From contig NC_060247.1 of the NCBI RefSeq assembly GCF_921293095.1, forward strand, positions 112,425,111-112,489,110: 64,000 nt of DNA, in the 5' to 3' direction. A model generated the notes under the pieces. It had not been told where the DNA came from, did not search any database, and worked only from the letters and a program-made list of their open reading frames with translations. Numbering within the stretch: position 1 is the stretch's first letter; every line of letters begins with the position of its first letter. The position numbers and the translations under genes were made by a program. Origin of the DNA: Ischnura elegans. Its lineage: Eukaryota; Arthropoda; Insecta; Odonata; Coenagrionidae. Positions 45,625 to 57,060 of the stretch are shown one piece after another.

Positions 45625-46211
45625 GCAACATTTTAAGTACTAGGAATAAAATTCACTTAAAATTTTTATGTTTTTGCTTTCATTGTAGTTGAATACACAG
45701 GTTTTGCACTTTTTGGAATAATAACATTTAAGTTGAAGGGGCCAGGTTCCTCCTGGTCCCCCAAAACGTCGCCCATGAATTTATTTTAAGAGGACGCATA
45801 CTTCCTACTCACTGTAGGCTGCATTTTTCGGGTTTCACCGCGCCTACATTACCAGCGCACCGCGGAAGCCTTCGCACCAACTTCCTACTCACTGGTATTA
45901 ATGGGTTATTCGCAAGTAACGGATTATTCGCGTAAAACTCAAGCTATCATGTTGAAATTTTCAGGGTCAGTAGAGTTGACCCAAATCAAAATTTTCTTGA
46001 ATAGTAAATATATGCTTTCCGTATATAGGGCCAAAGATTATACTTTACTACTCCCTGAAATTAAAAAAAATAAAGCCTTAAATTGAATATTAGGAGTTGC
46101 CGAAGACTGGCTTTTTTCCTCAAGAAAAAAATTGAATAATTACTTTGATGTTATTTCATTGTTACAGTATTTATGTAACAGTCACTGCGTTAATTTTTAT
46201 GACATGCGTAT
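45625..46211. other. Intron 2, nothing recognised
   Basis: 45790-45900 has ACTTCCTACTCACTG twice. Confidence 0.45.
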
Positions 46212-46470
46212 ATCGATGGCTAAGTTCTAACAACACGTATCTCAAAGTCGGTCGGTTTGGGACAGGTATCTTAAACATTATATAATAACATTTTTTTTAA
46301 TAAAATACAAGCGAAAAACAACTCTTTGTTTGAAAATGAATGCTTCTTTTTCAGTTTTATGAACTTTTGGTTTTTAATTTCAGTGTATAAGTAAAAAGTA
46401 TTAATCTTTTTTTTCTCTCCTGAAAAGTTGCTACTTTTTAGATACGTGTTGTTAGAACTTAGCCATCGAT
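46212..46470. mobile_element. MITE family B, copy 2
   Basis: Inverted ends ATCGATGGCTAAGTTCTAAC / GTTAGAACTTAGCCATCGAT are perfect over the first 20 bp and continue to ACACGTATCT. Inner blocks AAAAACAACTCTTTG and CTCTCCTGAAAAGTTGCTAC match copy 1 at 27870 in inverse orientation. No coding capacity. Confidence 0.8.
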
Positions 46471-48199
46471 GTGTAATTTGCTGGTGGCTTAATTCTGGTC
46501 TTATGACTTAGGAGACCACTTTAGCTCCCTCACCTTTGCTCTCACCATTTTCAGCAACAAAAATATAAGACATATAATATATAAAAAATATTATTTATTT
46601 TTTGTAAAAGGATTCATACGAGAAAGGAATATGGTAAAGGAAAATGTTGACAAGGGTCTATTTTACATGCCCTGAAAATTAAAAGATGACAACAAGTTTA
46701 CGCGAGTAAACAGTAAAAAAAACAGCTGGAACAGGAGGTACGCGTCTTCTGTAGTCCGGATGGCCATCACAATACCCCCACACGAAATGGGCATTTCCCT
46801 TTCATTTTTCAGTACAGCTCAGAAAAGCACCATCGTCCTTCCAAAAAAAAAGAACAAAAACATCACGTCCTGAGGCATTTTATGTCCGTAGAAAACGACA
46901 CTGCGCTTTAACACGCGAAATATGCAGGATTTGAAACGACGCGACGACGTTTGATCAAAGGCTCCATTTTTTGAAACTCCAAACGGTAATGTTTCCTGAA
47001 ATATTATACCAGGGGAAACGTTTGCATTTCACTTTTTCAGTCTTGATTTCTTAAAATGTCTAAAGGGCATCTTCCGTACCGTTGAACTGCAATTAGTACG
47101 AGTAATTTGCTTAAAATGAATAAAATTTTCTTGATTTTTGAAGTGAAAACTTCTTTAGCGGCGTTAAGCACTTTTGTGGGATGGGGAAAAAGCATAGAAT
47201 TCGCGTGAGCGTCACCGACCCGACACCGCGATCGCTACAGCGAGATATACATATGTATAGTGTGTATAGTGTATACAATGGTATAGGTTGCGTCACCGCT
47301 ATACTTTCTCATACTGAATACTGGCATCTGTCTGCTTCTAGTTCTACTCTGTAGATATGTACTTTTTCTATACAGTGCGTATTATTTTGTAGACTGTTAA
47401 CAGAGATTAATATATACACTTTGTTGATATATTGTTAATATATAGACTGTTAAAGTCTTTTTGTTTTAAAAATATTAAAATTGAAAATAAAAATCTATAG
47501 CGTATATTGTATAAGTTCATTAAATATAAAGAGCTCGTGCATGAACGTAGAGAAGAGTGTACACGCTATAAAAATACAGGTCAGTACAATTCAAGGGAGT
47601 TTCTTTTATGTGCATAGTGAACAATTATAGGTTTAAAGCATATTAAATAAACGCATATTATATTTTAATATATAAATGATGTTATTTTCTATTCATACAA
47701 CATCGTATTTTTAATATATGTATAATAATAAAAAGTTTGCTGAAAAAAATAATTTCAATTTTTGTTGAAAAATGAGTATTACTGGAAAAATTAGTTCTTT
47801 AATAATATTAAATCTATATAAAAAATAAATGGATAATAATTATTTCAGTTTTCACTTCTGTCGGCCAACTCGAGCAGCTAAAAATGTAACAACAATTAAA
47901 AAGTATTCTTTATTTACATTCAAACTTGATCCACTTACTTTACTGCGCCAGGTACTTTTACCTTAAGTTTGGCCGCGGCTTTATTCACCTACGATTTACG
48001 TTGTTTGGCGACTGTTGGTCGCAGTCTTTCGTTTGAACTAGATCGTGCCATCTCGCTGCTCAATCTCTCCAGTCATCTTTTGCGCCACAGTAGTCACATG
48101 ACTACGTACGTCACCTAACAGCACTTGCTGATTTGACTTATATCTTAAAACTTAGGCAAAAATCTACCGCACCTTGTGGCTTCTCTTTATCCTACGATC
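46471..48199. other. Intron 2, AT-rich, nothing coding
   Basis: 47220-47285 contains irregular GTATAGTGTGTATAG repeats. 47400-47830 is strongly AT-rich. Confidence 0.45.
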
Positions 48200-48660
48200 C
48201 TCAATCGATAATCCAGTCGGGAAAAAAGCCTCCACAGGCGTCTTCCTGGTGACCATCAGATGCGCCTCTCTTCCTTTTATTATTATGAAAGTATTCGAAC
48301 GATTAAGGTAGGTTTCCATGAGTATTTGAAAATTATTCTGGCGGCCTCTCCTCCCTTCCTGGAATCCTCTCTTAAACTCACAACAAGGCCTCCTCCCTTT
48401 CATTCTGTCTAAAAAGACTATTCTCTTATTTCCTCTCCTTTGTTTACCAAACACTCTACTCTCTACAACTGTTTCCAACATCCCCTCCCTGCTAAGTACT
48501 CGCTCAACTCACACCTTCTGTCTCCTCCGTATCTCATCTAAAATCTGCCTCCCTCACCCACCATGTCCAGTACTTCGTAGTTCCTCCACCTTTCAGTCCA
48601 CTTCGGCCTCTCCATTCTTCTCCACTCCCATATCTCGAACACCTTCTTTTGTCCTCTTTC
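48200..48660 (-). pseudogene. RTE-like C-terminal fragment
   Basis: A minus frame reads MLETVVESRVFGKQRRGNKR then IVFLDRMKGRR, matching the T.VEG.V.GKR.RGR.R...LD..K end of RTE-like ORFs. Upstream on the minus strand (48481-48660) are broken pieces of the W.ER..NYEVLDMVGE block. Confidence 0.7.
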
Positions 48661-49004
48661 CTGAGGGTCCATTTATCCCCACCGCAAAGCGGTGAACTTC
48701 AGATCAGACTCTTCACCAGTCTCTTCTTAAAACTCTTACGTAAATATCATCTCATACGCTCGGTCTTGGTGATGTCCTTACTGCTGAATCTTTTTTCCTC
48801 TAATGTGCTACCCAAACAGTTGAATTGCTACATCTGCTCAGGCCTTTGCCCATCTCTTTTTAACTTGACTCACACATTCCCAGCTCTTGGTGATTTACAA
48901 AACTGCATAGCCTTCAAAATAAAGGGCGTAAGCTGAGAACAAAGATGAGTCTCTAATGAAGTTGATGGTGGGTGAATTAACTTTGTGGAAGTTATGCTTA
49001 CTAA
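48661..49004. other. Intron 2, unrecognised
   Basis: Pyrimidine-rich continuation of the region beside the RTE fragment, probably its upstream part but too decayed to read. Confidence 0.4.
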
Positions 49005-49210
49005 AATAAAACAGAGGCACTTTGTTCTTGCCACACTTATTTTAATATTCTCCAACCGGTTACGACGTGCTGTACGTCATTTTCAAGCTGGACTGCCATC
49101 TGATCAGATCTGCCATAGATGCCACGGCAGTCTAGTTTGAAAATGACGTAGAACACGTCTAAATCGGTTACAGAATATTAAAATAAGTGTGGAAAGAACA
49201 AAGTGCCTAA
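49005..49210. repeat. Long inverted repeat (foldback)
   Basis: GGCACTTTGTTCTTGCCACA, then ATTCT, CCGGTTACGACG and GTCATTTTCAAGC on the left are inverted on the right as GTTTGAAAATGACGT, CGGTTACAGAATATTAAAAT and GAACAAAGTGCC. Arms are about 90 bp around a loop near 49100-49120. The AAAATGAC...GTAACC core resembles the Penelope-terminal motif. Confidence 0.7.
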
Positions 49211-49339
49211 CAAATGAAAAGAAAACTATGTATTTATCCACCAATTTATTCTCGCGGTACCTACCTGCCTTGCCTCTCGCGGTAAGTACCTTTATTTTAT
49301 TTTAGAAGATAATTTCCCCCGCTGTTGAGCTTGTTGACA

Positions 49340-49590
49340 TTCAGGAACTGATATCGGGTTTCCAGCCAGGTCAATGTCTCCATGGTCTCCCAACGTTTCG
49401 GCTTCCGACTCGGGCAAAGTATACAGGGAATCTCATTATGACTCATTTCCCTGAAGACGGTGCCCGAGTCGGGAACCGAAACGCAGGAGGCTACGGAGTT
49501 GGAGGCATCGACCCTGGGAATCTGATACAGTTACTGGGAAGCATTCGCCGGGAAAGCACCGAGTCGTATTTCCGAACTTGTCGACGTCAG
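49340..49590. repeat. Foldback with hammerhead-like core
   Basis: AACGTTTCGGCTTCCGACTCG (49391) pairs with CGAGTCGGGAACCGAAACG (49465). The plus strand reads CTGAAGA at 49451-49457 and GAAAC at 49478-49482, with a hairpin of CCCG/CGGG between. Confidence 0.65.
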
Positions 49591-50154
49591 AGACCCATCT
49601 TTCCCCGAAAAACAACACTTTCGCTGCGCAATAAAATAATATTCACAATAAAATAAAATGACAGAGTAAGAGCGTCGAGGACACAGACACTATATGACTT
49701 CAAACTGCAGTTTATGGAGTGAAATCACAGTTCATGCAACAAGTATAAAAATTCATTATGCATATTAATTTTCTGACGCTCTCACTGCAACAAAAAAATT
49801 AAATAGTAAATGACGTTGAAAGGAATCAATTTATAATGTGGCCAAAAATATTTTGGATGAGCACATAGTCACTGGTGATTGAGATTAAAAATCAATTACG
49901 ATCAGCTTCACCTGAAATAAAACATTTAGGTTCCACAAGTGCTAACTTCGGTACGATCAATTCCGGCCGTTAGACCAAAATCAGGCACTAAGTATAAAAC
50001 TAATGTAATTTACTTTTAGGCCCAAATAAAATAGCTTCATGATACTATAATTCGAAGTATGAAATTTCAATTCATCAGTGGGTTGTTATAATGTGATGGC
50101 TGTCTTACTTCATGGGAGAGATTCATCACGAAAATGACAACACCGTCAATATTT
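49591..50154. other. Intron 2, nothing recognised
   Basis: AT-rich sequence. Confidence 0.45.
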
Positions 50155-50330
50155 CCTCAGGTTATACCTCTACAATCAAAGCTCTTCTTACACAGCATAC
50201 GAAAACAGTAACATGAACCAATCAGGACAGGGGTGGAATGAAAAAAATCGAATGAAAACAGAAGATTGGGTGGGGTGGGTTTTGAGCCAGGGAGACCTTG
50301 CGAAGCAATCATTAACCATTCCGGTAAATA
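50155..50330 (-). mobile_element. Possible tRNA-related SINE
   Basis: The minus strand has ACCGGAATGGTTAATGATTG, then GGCTCAAAACCCACCCC, a plausible A/B-box pair about 40 nt apart. The boundaries and body are not confirmed by a second copy in the window. Confidence 0.3.
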
Positions 50331-50629
50331 TAGGGAAGGAATACGCGCTAGTACGAAAATAGTGGCGTGGAGGCAAGAACAGTTCATGATTGACGGCTGA
50401 GGGAAGAAGACGACGGCACAATAGGGAAGGGAGACGAGAGTCGATGAGAAATGCATGCGACGCAAAACCACCGTGAGAGGATGTTCTACGGAGAGTAATT
50501 TGGCGTACGGCATTGAAAGGACGACCAACAGCGGATAGATTAGCGCCCATTCCGTTTTAATATCTCACGACCCTTACAAAGGGGACTACGTAAAAGAAGA
50601 GGCACAAGTCTGTAACGTTGAGACTTGAT

Positions 50630-50942
50630 TTATGTTTCCGATTTGGTCGTATTTTACTCGGTTTTCAAAAGTGTCCGCCGTGAGGCGACGAGTGCAGTGC
50701 GATCCATTTATTTTTAATTTTTGCAATAGAGTGTTTCTATTCGCGAGGAATAGAATTTGATGCATCATATCATCAACTATGCATATTTGGAAGTCCTAAT
50801 CATAGTTTATTTCTCCGTGAAATCGGGATCGCTCCTCCCTTTAGCGACGCGATTGGAGACTTTTGTAAACCCATTTAAATGCGCGGTAAGTGACATAACA
50901 TCTAGAGGCCGACAGCAGAATCCTCTGTTGTAATACTAGTGA
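50630..50942. repeat. Dispersed repeat R, uninterrupted copy
   Basis: Paralog of 38565-39381. At 50890-50905 it reads GTAAGTGACATAACATCTAG, the empty-site version of the GTGATAAC-flanked insertion in the other copy. Confidence 0.75.
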
Positions 50943-51239
50943 CTCTCACTGTACAGTGTACACGGTCTCAGCCCATCGACGGTAGATGGCAGTGGGAGCG
51001 AATAGGCTAGCGTTGAAGCAGGGGTGGCGGTTGCGCCTTGCGGTGGTAGAGTCTAGATCGCCCTTCGTCGAAAGTAGAGTGCTTCACCAGTAACTTGCGA
51101 GTGATGGCTTCAAAGCGAAAACTCAACCAAGAAGAAATAATTCGCCTCCATCTGGATATACTACCCCGGGCTTCAACGCCAATACTTCATCCTCTGCGTG
51201 GTCAGAGCCTTCTAGATTCTTCAGGTCAGAGCCTTCTTC
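50943..51239 (+). other. Unassigned, with a transposase-like start
   Basis: From 51102 the frame reads MASKRKLNQEEIIRL, which resembles the basic N-terminal start of several cut-and-paste transposases, but it is lost within about 15 codons. A deletion junction with the retroelement at 51240 is likely. Too short to classify. Confidence 0.25.
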
Positions 51240-51453
51240 CAGGTCCGATAGAAGCGATAAATTAAGAGAGATGTTTTGCCGAACGGATAGATATGGAATT
51301 CGTTTTTCCCCCGAACCATAAAGGGCTTTAATAAATGCTAGTCCCAACTTCGTTAGAGCACTTCATTTTTTATGCGTAGTCGGCTGGTATCCTAACACCC
51401 CCTGCCACACGCCTTTTAGGCGGCTTGCGGGGTATTACGTAGATATAGATTGC
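51240..51453 (+). mobile_element. Non-LTR retrotransposon 3' UTR and terminus
   Basis: GGTCCGATAGAAGCGATAAA through GGCGGCTTGCGGGGTATTAC and a short GTAGATATAGAT tail. The plus-strand counterpart of 26097-26330 and 41480-41700. Confidence 0.75.
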
Positions 51454-52116
51454 CGGATAATAATTACCAACAAGGAGACGTCGCGAGAGTGATATTCAGG
51501 ATCTGAATGTCGATGCTGCTTTCTGAAACTATACCCATCATGTAGCAAAAGTGTCACAGCTTCCTTCCCCATAGGCCCGGATTCGAGAAATAAATGCAAG
51601 CAAAGATTTGGCGTGGCATCACTCCCTAAAAGTAAGCATTTCTTCTTTCCGTTACTTACATTTATCTCACAAACCCGGGCCTATAGGGAAGAAAGACGAG
51701 GCACTCTTTCTAAATAACCTGTCTAGTTTCTGAATACAACATCGGAATTAAGATCCCGGGCATCACTCTCTCGCGATGTCTCGTTGTGGTTGGAAGTAGT
51801 GTAGGGTGCGGAATGTAGGGGACTCTCAGTAAGGCGAGTATTCCTCCCCTTCAGTTTATCTCTGTTCTCGTTCGAATGAGATGTAGTCGAAGGCGCACGA
51901 GGAAGAAGGCCGAGACTGAACAGTGTGGACCCGGAAGGTGACTCCGGCCGCCACCCCTCCTTAATACCCGCTCCTGTCACGAGGCAAATGGAACGGAATC
52001 AATGGAGGGCGGGTCGCGTGCCGGGGGCGCGTGGCGGACAAAAGACGCGCGATGTCGTCTCCGCTCGCCTTTTGCGCCCCCTCCATAATCGATCCAACCA
52101 CTTCTTGCACTCGCAG
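51454..52116. other. End of intron 2
   Basis: Pairs of similar words (51580 TTCGAGAAATAAATG, 51665 CTCACAAACCCGGGCCTATA vs CCATAGGCCCGG at 51570) suggest an imperfect inverted repeat at 51570-51690. The last 160 bp turn GC-rich towards exon 3 and end in a pyrimidine-rich acceptor, CTTCTTGCACTCGCAG. Confidence 0.4.
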
Positions 52117-52412
52117 CACCCGAGGCGGACGCAAAAGACAAGTGGACGGCCAAGAAACAAGGCGGCGCCCGGGGCGAAGCCAAGGAGCTAAGCGCCCGGA
52201 GCGAGGTGGAACGAGGCGGCGACCGGGGCGAGGAGCAGGAGCAAGGCAGTGGCCAGGGCGAGGTGCAAGAGCAAGGCGACGCTCAAGGAGAAGCAGCCAA
52301 GCACCACGGGACCCAGGGAGAGGAGGTGGAGCAAGGCGCCCAGGGCGAGGTGGAGGAGCGGCAGCAGGAGGCGGAGCGGGATACGGGCCCAGAGAGCGCG
52401 GCCCGCGTTCAG
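52117..52412 (+). CDS. CFAP126: Flattop gene, candidate exon 3 (Gln/Glu/Gly-rich)
   Basis: Acceptor CTTGCACTCGCAG|CA and donor GTTCAG|GTGAGC. Its first two bases complete the split codon left by exon 2 (G|CA, Ala), and 98 full codons end in phase 0 without a stop. Starts PEADAKDKWTAKKQGGARGE and becomes a low-complexity run such as EEQEQGSGQGEVQEQGDAQ, ending TGPESAARVQ. No known fold; disorder expected. Human Flattop also has a disordered C-terminal half but of different composition. Two other frames are also open, so phase decides the frame. Skipped exons between 2 and 3 cannot be excluded. Confidence 0.6.
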
Positions 52413-52462
52413 GTGAGCTGGAGTGTCTGATTGCGCGCTGGAGAACATTATTAATGTCAATG

Positions 52463-53023
52463 AATCCAACTCTCAATTATCCGTGATACTAGATGTAAGG
52501 CAAGACACGGATAATCGACAAACGCGGAGAATATAATAAAGGCGGACGGAATATGCATATTTTCATACATTATTAGAAAAAAAATTACAATACATACATA
52601 CAAAGTCTTCCCACAATTATCCCTACTGATAAATGTAAGGCGAGGCACGGATAATCGACAAGCACGAAGAATATAATGAATGCGGCCGAAATATGAATAT
52701 TTTAGTCCATTATGAGGAAAATATTTATAATACATTTCCATATATATTTGGATGAATTCTATTGAGAGACCTTGAACTTTTTTTACTTGCAATATTGCTG
52801 CCGTCATAATATTCTTCTAAATTGTAAGTCTATAAAAAGAACGTGATGCCCAGAGAGAAGAAAACGATGGGAAATTGTAGAATAAACTTTGTTATTTTCA
52901 TTAATATATTTTTCAAAGATCGTTTCCACATATTTAAGCCTGTAATCATCAATCATAGAAGAAAAATAGTCCGGATAATACGGAAAACGCATACTCCGGA
53001 AGCGGATAATCGAGTGTTAACTG
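52463..53023. mobile_element. Tigger/pogo-like MITE with internal tandem duplication
   Basis: The right end read inwards is CAGTTAACACTCGATTATCC, next to TA (53024-53025); the left end AATCCAACTCTCAATTATCC is more diverged. Inside, about 52490-52615 and 52625-52745 are two similar units (GTAAGGC.AG.CACGGATAAT, CGACAA.C.CG.AGAATATAAT), an internal duplication of roughly 135 bp. It begins 50 bp after exon 3. Confidence 0.65.
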
Positions 53024-53025
53024 TA

Positions 53026-54769
53026 TATTTTACTCCACAGTCCCATACATACGTTTGTACAATAATATAGGAGCTTTAGGCAGTCTAAAAGATTTCTCCT
53101 GTATGAAGACTGCCTTCCGTAACAAAAAACACATTACTGGCACTTCACAAAGTCAATTTTCCGAAGCACAACATACTTATTATTAACATTTCAGTTTCGC
53201 AAAAAATACAAAAAAAACTGAAAATGACAATAACACATCGAACAAAAAATAGTGCTTACACCCAATATTAGCCATCCCTAAAAGGTGGCCATAGCGAGGA
53301 AAAAAGTTATTCGATACGATAAATACCACACGTGGTTGAAAACATGTTGACGCGAAAGCAGGTAATTCGATCTTCGTTCACGAAATACATTGTAGTTTTT
53401 TCGGTGATTGCACAATTTTTCCGTTTACGTCGCCGTAACTAAGGCACTGTAACCCCACGATAACAGAGCAAAAAAATATTTCAAACTTTATCTCCTCCTG
53501 AATCTAGAGAAGAAGTTAAACTTGGGCCCTGAGCATGGGACAGTGCAATTATTCAAGCTGACTTAAAAATATTTATTCATGAAAAGTATACGCGAAGAAA
53601 AATGATTTCTTCGAATTTGCGACCAACAAATTTGAAATTAGCGGCCGAAGAAACCTGATACAAAAGCATTGTCCACTGAAGAACTTTAGCGTACTGCGTC
53701 GAATCGCGAATCGGCGAGGGGGTGGCACTTGGGGGTGGCGGTCTGGCGCCAAGAGAGAAGTGCTGTCCTCACGCACGGAGCCACCATGCATCGTGTGAAC
53801 TTAGCGGCATGTCTAGATAATCAGGTATCCAAGCAACGCGAATCACAGTGCATCCCTTCCACTCGCGGAAAATATAAAATTTTCGTATACTTCGCATTAT
53901 TATCCGGCACCTCTGGAACTCAAGTACTTTTTCTTCAAGCATCAGTAGTGGAGGAAAATTTCGACTCCGATCCTGAAATTCGTGTTTTGGGTAGCCTCAG
54001 CGGTGCGCACACTATTTGTTATATCATATTCACCTGCATCTCCGATCCCTTACCTTTCATTAATAAATTAATAAACAATAAATAAACTTATTACTTCCAG
54101 ACATCAAAAAATATACAATCAATTACATTAAAGGAGTGAGAAGTCTATATTGCCTCTAGGGAAAACCTGTGCAGAAGACACCTGCATGAATTTACATGCA
54201 TTGCAAACGCCTTAATTTTTTGCACCCAAAAGTGAAAAAAATGATAAAAAACAAAATACAATTAGCATATCAAGTATAGCAAATTTGAGCATTAATACAA
54301 AATAAATATTCAAGTTTCTACAGGTGAAAATGAATTACAACATTTAAAAAAAATTTCCATTTTCCACAGCTATTATCCATGACTTCGCAGATTTCATATA
54401 TGCTTTTTTGCAATTTTTAAAATTTTTTTCAGGCAAAAAAAGGTCAATCTTTGGGCTCATTAATAAAAGGAATCGTTTGAAATAGTTATGTTTGGTTTAA
54501 TTATTGGGACATTCCCCTAGCTCAAATTAATCTAGCACATACTTCCCGTTATACCTGGAATAAAATTGGTAGGAAATTTTATGCCATTTAATTTTGAACT
54601 GAAGAACTATTTGTTGAAATTTTACGTATTCCGAGTTATTAATAATGTGTAAATTAGAATTTTTTGCCATTTTTGCAATACTGCGTCACAAAATTTTACC
54701 ATAAAATACTCGAATTTGGATTCACAACCCAGAAACATACGAAAAGTCGTTGAATAAAAACTTTTGGGC
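53026..54769. other. Intron 3, nothing recognised
   Basis: A 118-codon frame at 53729-54085 (+) has a GC-rich start and no known domain or splice support. 54090-54770 is AT-rich. Confidence 0.4.
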
Positions 54770-55400
54770 TATGTCGCCGCGTAAATTTTTGGGTGGCCCC
54801 GACGTTTCCCGACCAATGCTGGTCGCTTTCTCAAGGGATTCTGAAGAGGTGGGAATTTAAATTCATATATATAGGTATCTGTCTCAGGTGGTGGAGGGAG
54901 GGGAGCGGGAGGTTGGAGGAGTAGGTTGCTGATTGTTTTCGCTGTTTAAGGGTTGCCAAGTACGGCTAAATTTAAGACCGGTCTCTCTGTTGAAATTGTT
55001 CTTAACGAAGAAATACGAAAAGATGATGGAATCAAGCTGAGGTACCCCTAAACTTCTCCGGCAGAACTGCTTTTGGCAATATTACGGCTAATTACGGAAT
55101 AAGGCGTAAGTAAGGGCCTGCTACAGTAACAGCTAGCTTAACTGGATGTTACTCCCTGAATTTCCCTTTCCCAACTGACATATTAACGTCGCGTATTGCA
55201 TATGCGCCTGGATACATTCACATCCACAGGGACTCAAATATCAATTCTAGACAAATGATAAGGAAACAATGTGCTTTTCCACCAATTTATTATCGCGGTA
55301 CAACTAGTTTCGACGCAGCGGTGTCATCATCAGGTGCTCTGCGAGGGAAGCTACAGTGGAAGATGAATTCATGCCAATGCATACGTACAAACAACACAAT
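54770..55400 (-). repeat. Two Penelope-type terminal sequences
   Basis: 54790-54840 (minus) reads CTTGAGAAAGCGACCAGCAT, then TGGTCGGGAAACGTCGG, with the hairpin CGACCAGC/TGGTCG. 55307-55333 (minus) reads CTGATGATGACACCGCTGCG, then TCGAAAC. A weaker relative of the first lies at 62966-63020. Inferred to be relics of Penelope-like elements; no coding part seen. Confidence 0.5.
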
Positions 55401-55798
55401 GCTGTGAACGGAAAAGAAGTTGCCTATTCGGCAAAGAGAAATTAGAATGACGCATTGAAATTAGAGACGGAAAAAGAAGGGACCAAATTACTAAAAATGA
55501 ACACAAAGTGAAGAGAATAGTTGAGGAGATACTCAGACAAAGGAGACATTCAATGCACGGAATTAATCGAAAATTGAAGTAGAAGATAATATAATGAGAA
55601 CCTCGATTTAAAGATCGGGATACAATCTTTAAATCAAGATCTCAGGAATGAACGAGGTATCAGGTACATTACACACTAATGCAGAGATAGGTAATTAAAA
55701 ATGCAGGAGAGAAGACTTTAGCATTTGTCAAACGTACTACACAGGTGTGAGGGAGATAATAATATTCCCAGAAAGGAGGATAAGTGAGTAAATTTGTT
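55401..55798. other. Intron 3, nothing recognised
   Basis: Purine-rich, no signatures. 55597-55640 has ATTTAAAGAT inverted as ATCTTTAAAT, a small hairpin. Confidence 0.45.
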
Positions 55799-56576
55799 TT
55801 GCACAGTGCGAGCTAGTATCCGAGCTGGCCAAGTCAGTTAGTTAGTACTCAGCAGCACAACTACTCGCACCGTCTGACCGCATCAAACGAGTTACTGTTA
55901 TGTGCGAGTCGGTCGGTAACTTGCATCCGAGTTACTACATTTTTTTTTGTCTTTACTCCCCTCTCTCCTTCCCGCACCATGTCACAAGCAGCAGCTCGCA
56001 TGTGACTCGGACGTCAACTTGCTCGGTATTGCGAAATGACAGTAGCTAGTCTACATCTACATGTACATAATACCCTACGAGCCACCTCAAGGGTGTTAGA
56101 CAGGGGATGATCAATCACCAGCATGCAATTGGACTCCCACATGTACACCATACAGTCCAAAAAACTTCACGCATACAAACAAATTATCAAGTAATACGTC
56201 TAGGACCACGCCAGGTGCATTCTTCGTGTTTCAGTGTTTCAAGTAGAGATTAAAAACAAGAATTGGCCGATAGATGGACTTCCGAACGAAATAAAAAGTT
56301 TTTGGTGTTCTACAAGGACCAAACCAACTTATGGAATTGTTTCAATCCTAATTATAAGAGCAGAGATTTCGTTAAAGCCTCGCTTGAACACATCCGCACG
56401 GAATTCCGTTTTGAAACGCCACTGAAACGATGCGACCGCACACGTGCAGTAACTGTCTACTTTCACGCCAGTAGCTTCGAACTAGCGTGACCGGGCGAGG
56501 CGAGCCGAGCTACTGCCATGCGAGTGCCCAGGTCCAGTAGCTGTCTACTGTCAGGTCAGCAACTCGTATTGCGCAA
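55799..56576 (+). mobile_element. DNA-transposon relic carrying a MADF-like coding fragment
   Basis: The outer ends TTGCACAGTGCGAGCTAG and, read inwards from the right, TTGCGCAATACGAGTTGC are similar. Both subterminal zones are packed with CGAGTTACT/AGTAGCTCG words, as in many cut-and-paste elements. Inside, 56275-56415 (+) reads KFLVFYKDQTNLWNCFNPNY, then KSRDFVKASLEHIRTEF, which fits the MADF domain (LI..Y....LW....P.YK.R.....A...I). MADF/Myb-like proteins accompany some PIF/Harbinger elements. No transposase or clear target duplication was found; superfamily uncertain. Confidence 0.5.
56054..56195 (-). mobile_element. 3' end of the dispersed retroelement family, nested in the DNA-transposon relic
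   Basis: CTACATCTACATGTACATAA, then TACCCTACGAGCCACCTCAA and AGGGGATGATCAATCACCAG: tail, hairpin and about 60 bp of body, collinear with 1123-1270. Confidence 0.65.
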
Positions 56577-56689
56577 CAGCGCCCTATTTCCTAAAACTTC
56601 AACTTGTTTTGAACCCATAAATCCTCTCCCGCTCGCATCGATCCTGAAATCCTTGAATTCAAACGCTTCGCGAGGAAATATCCACGATG

Positions 56690-57060
56690 TAAAAAAAAAC
56701 CAGCAAGCCGCGATTTGCCGATGACATGACAGAGACAGAGTAGGATTTGAAGAACATTCTAGTAGAAATGAAAAGGACATTGGTCAGATGTCAGGTGAAA
56801 ATCGATACGAAGAAAACTAATGTGTTGGGTATGTATCCAAATAGGGGCGTCCAAGACCGATGATAAACAACGGAAATAAAAACTTGTGAGGTGAAAGAAT
56901 TCTGAGATATGGAAAGCCGAGTAACCACTTACAGAAGGAAAAGAAAGCAGCAGTGAGTACAACGAGCCAGACGAAAAGAAAAGTCCACAGCAAGGAGGGA
57001 TCTACGCATATCACAGAACATAAGCACAGAAGTGAGGAAACGATGCTAACATCAATTTGT
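56690..57060 (+). pseudogene. RTE-like reverse transcriptase fragment with the catalytic box
   Basis: The plus strand reads RFADDMTETE, then DLKNILVEMKRTLVRCQVKI and DTKKTNVLGM. This is the [FY]ADD catalytic motif followed by the helix and K.N..KT motif of RTE/L1-type reverse transcriptases. A stop follows the ADD block and later frames are broken. Confidence 0.75.

Noticed and set aside
47220..47290. CRISPR-like or ordered repeat array
   Set aside because: Only an irregular GTATAGTGT simple repeat in a eukaryotic window; no spacers.
52031..52486. Arg/Gly-rich 151-codon frame over exon 3 as the coding frame
   Set aside because: It runs through both splice sites and is out of phase with exon 2; only the Gln/Glu frame joins exons 2 and 4 without a shift.
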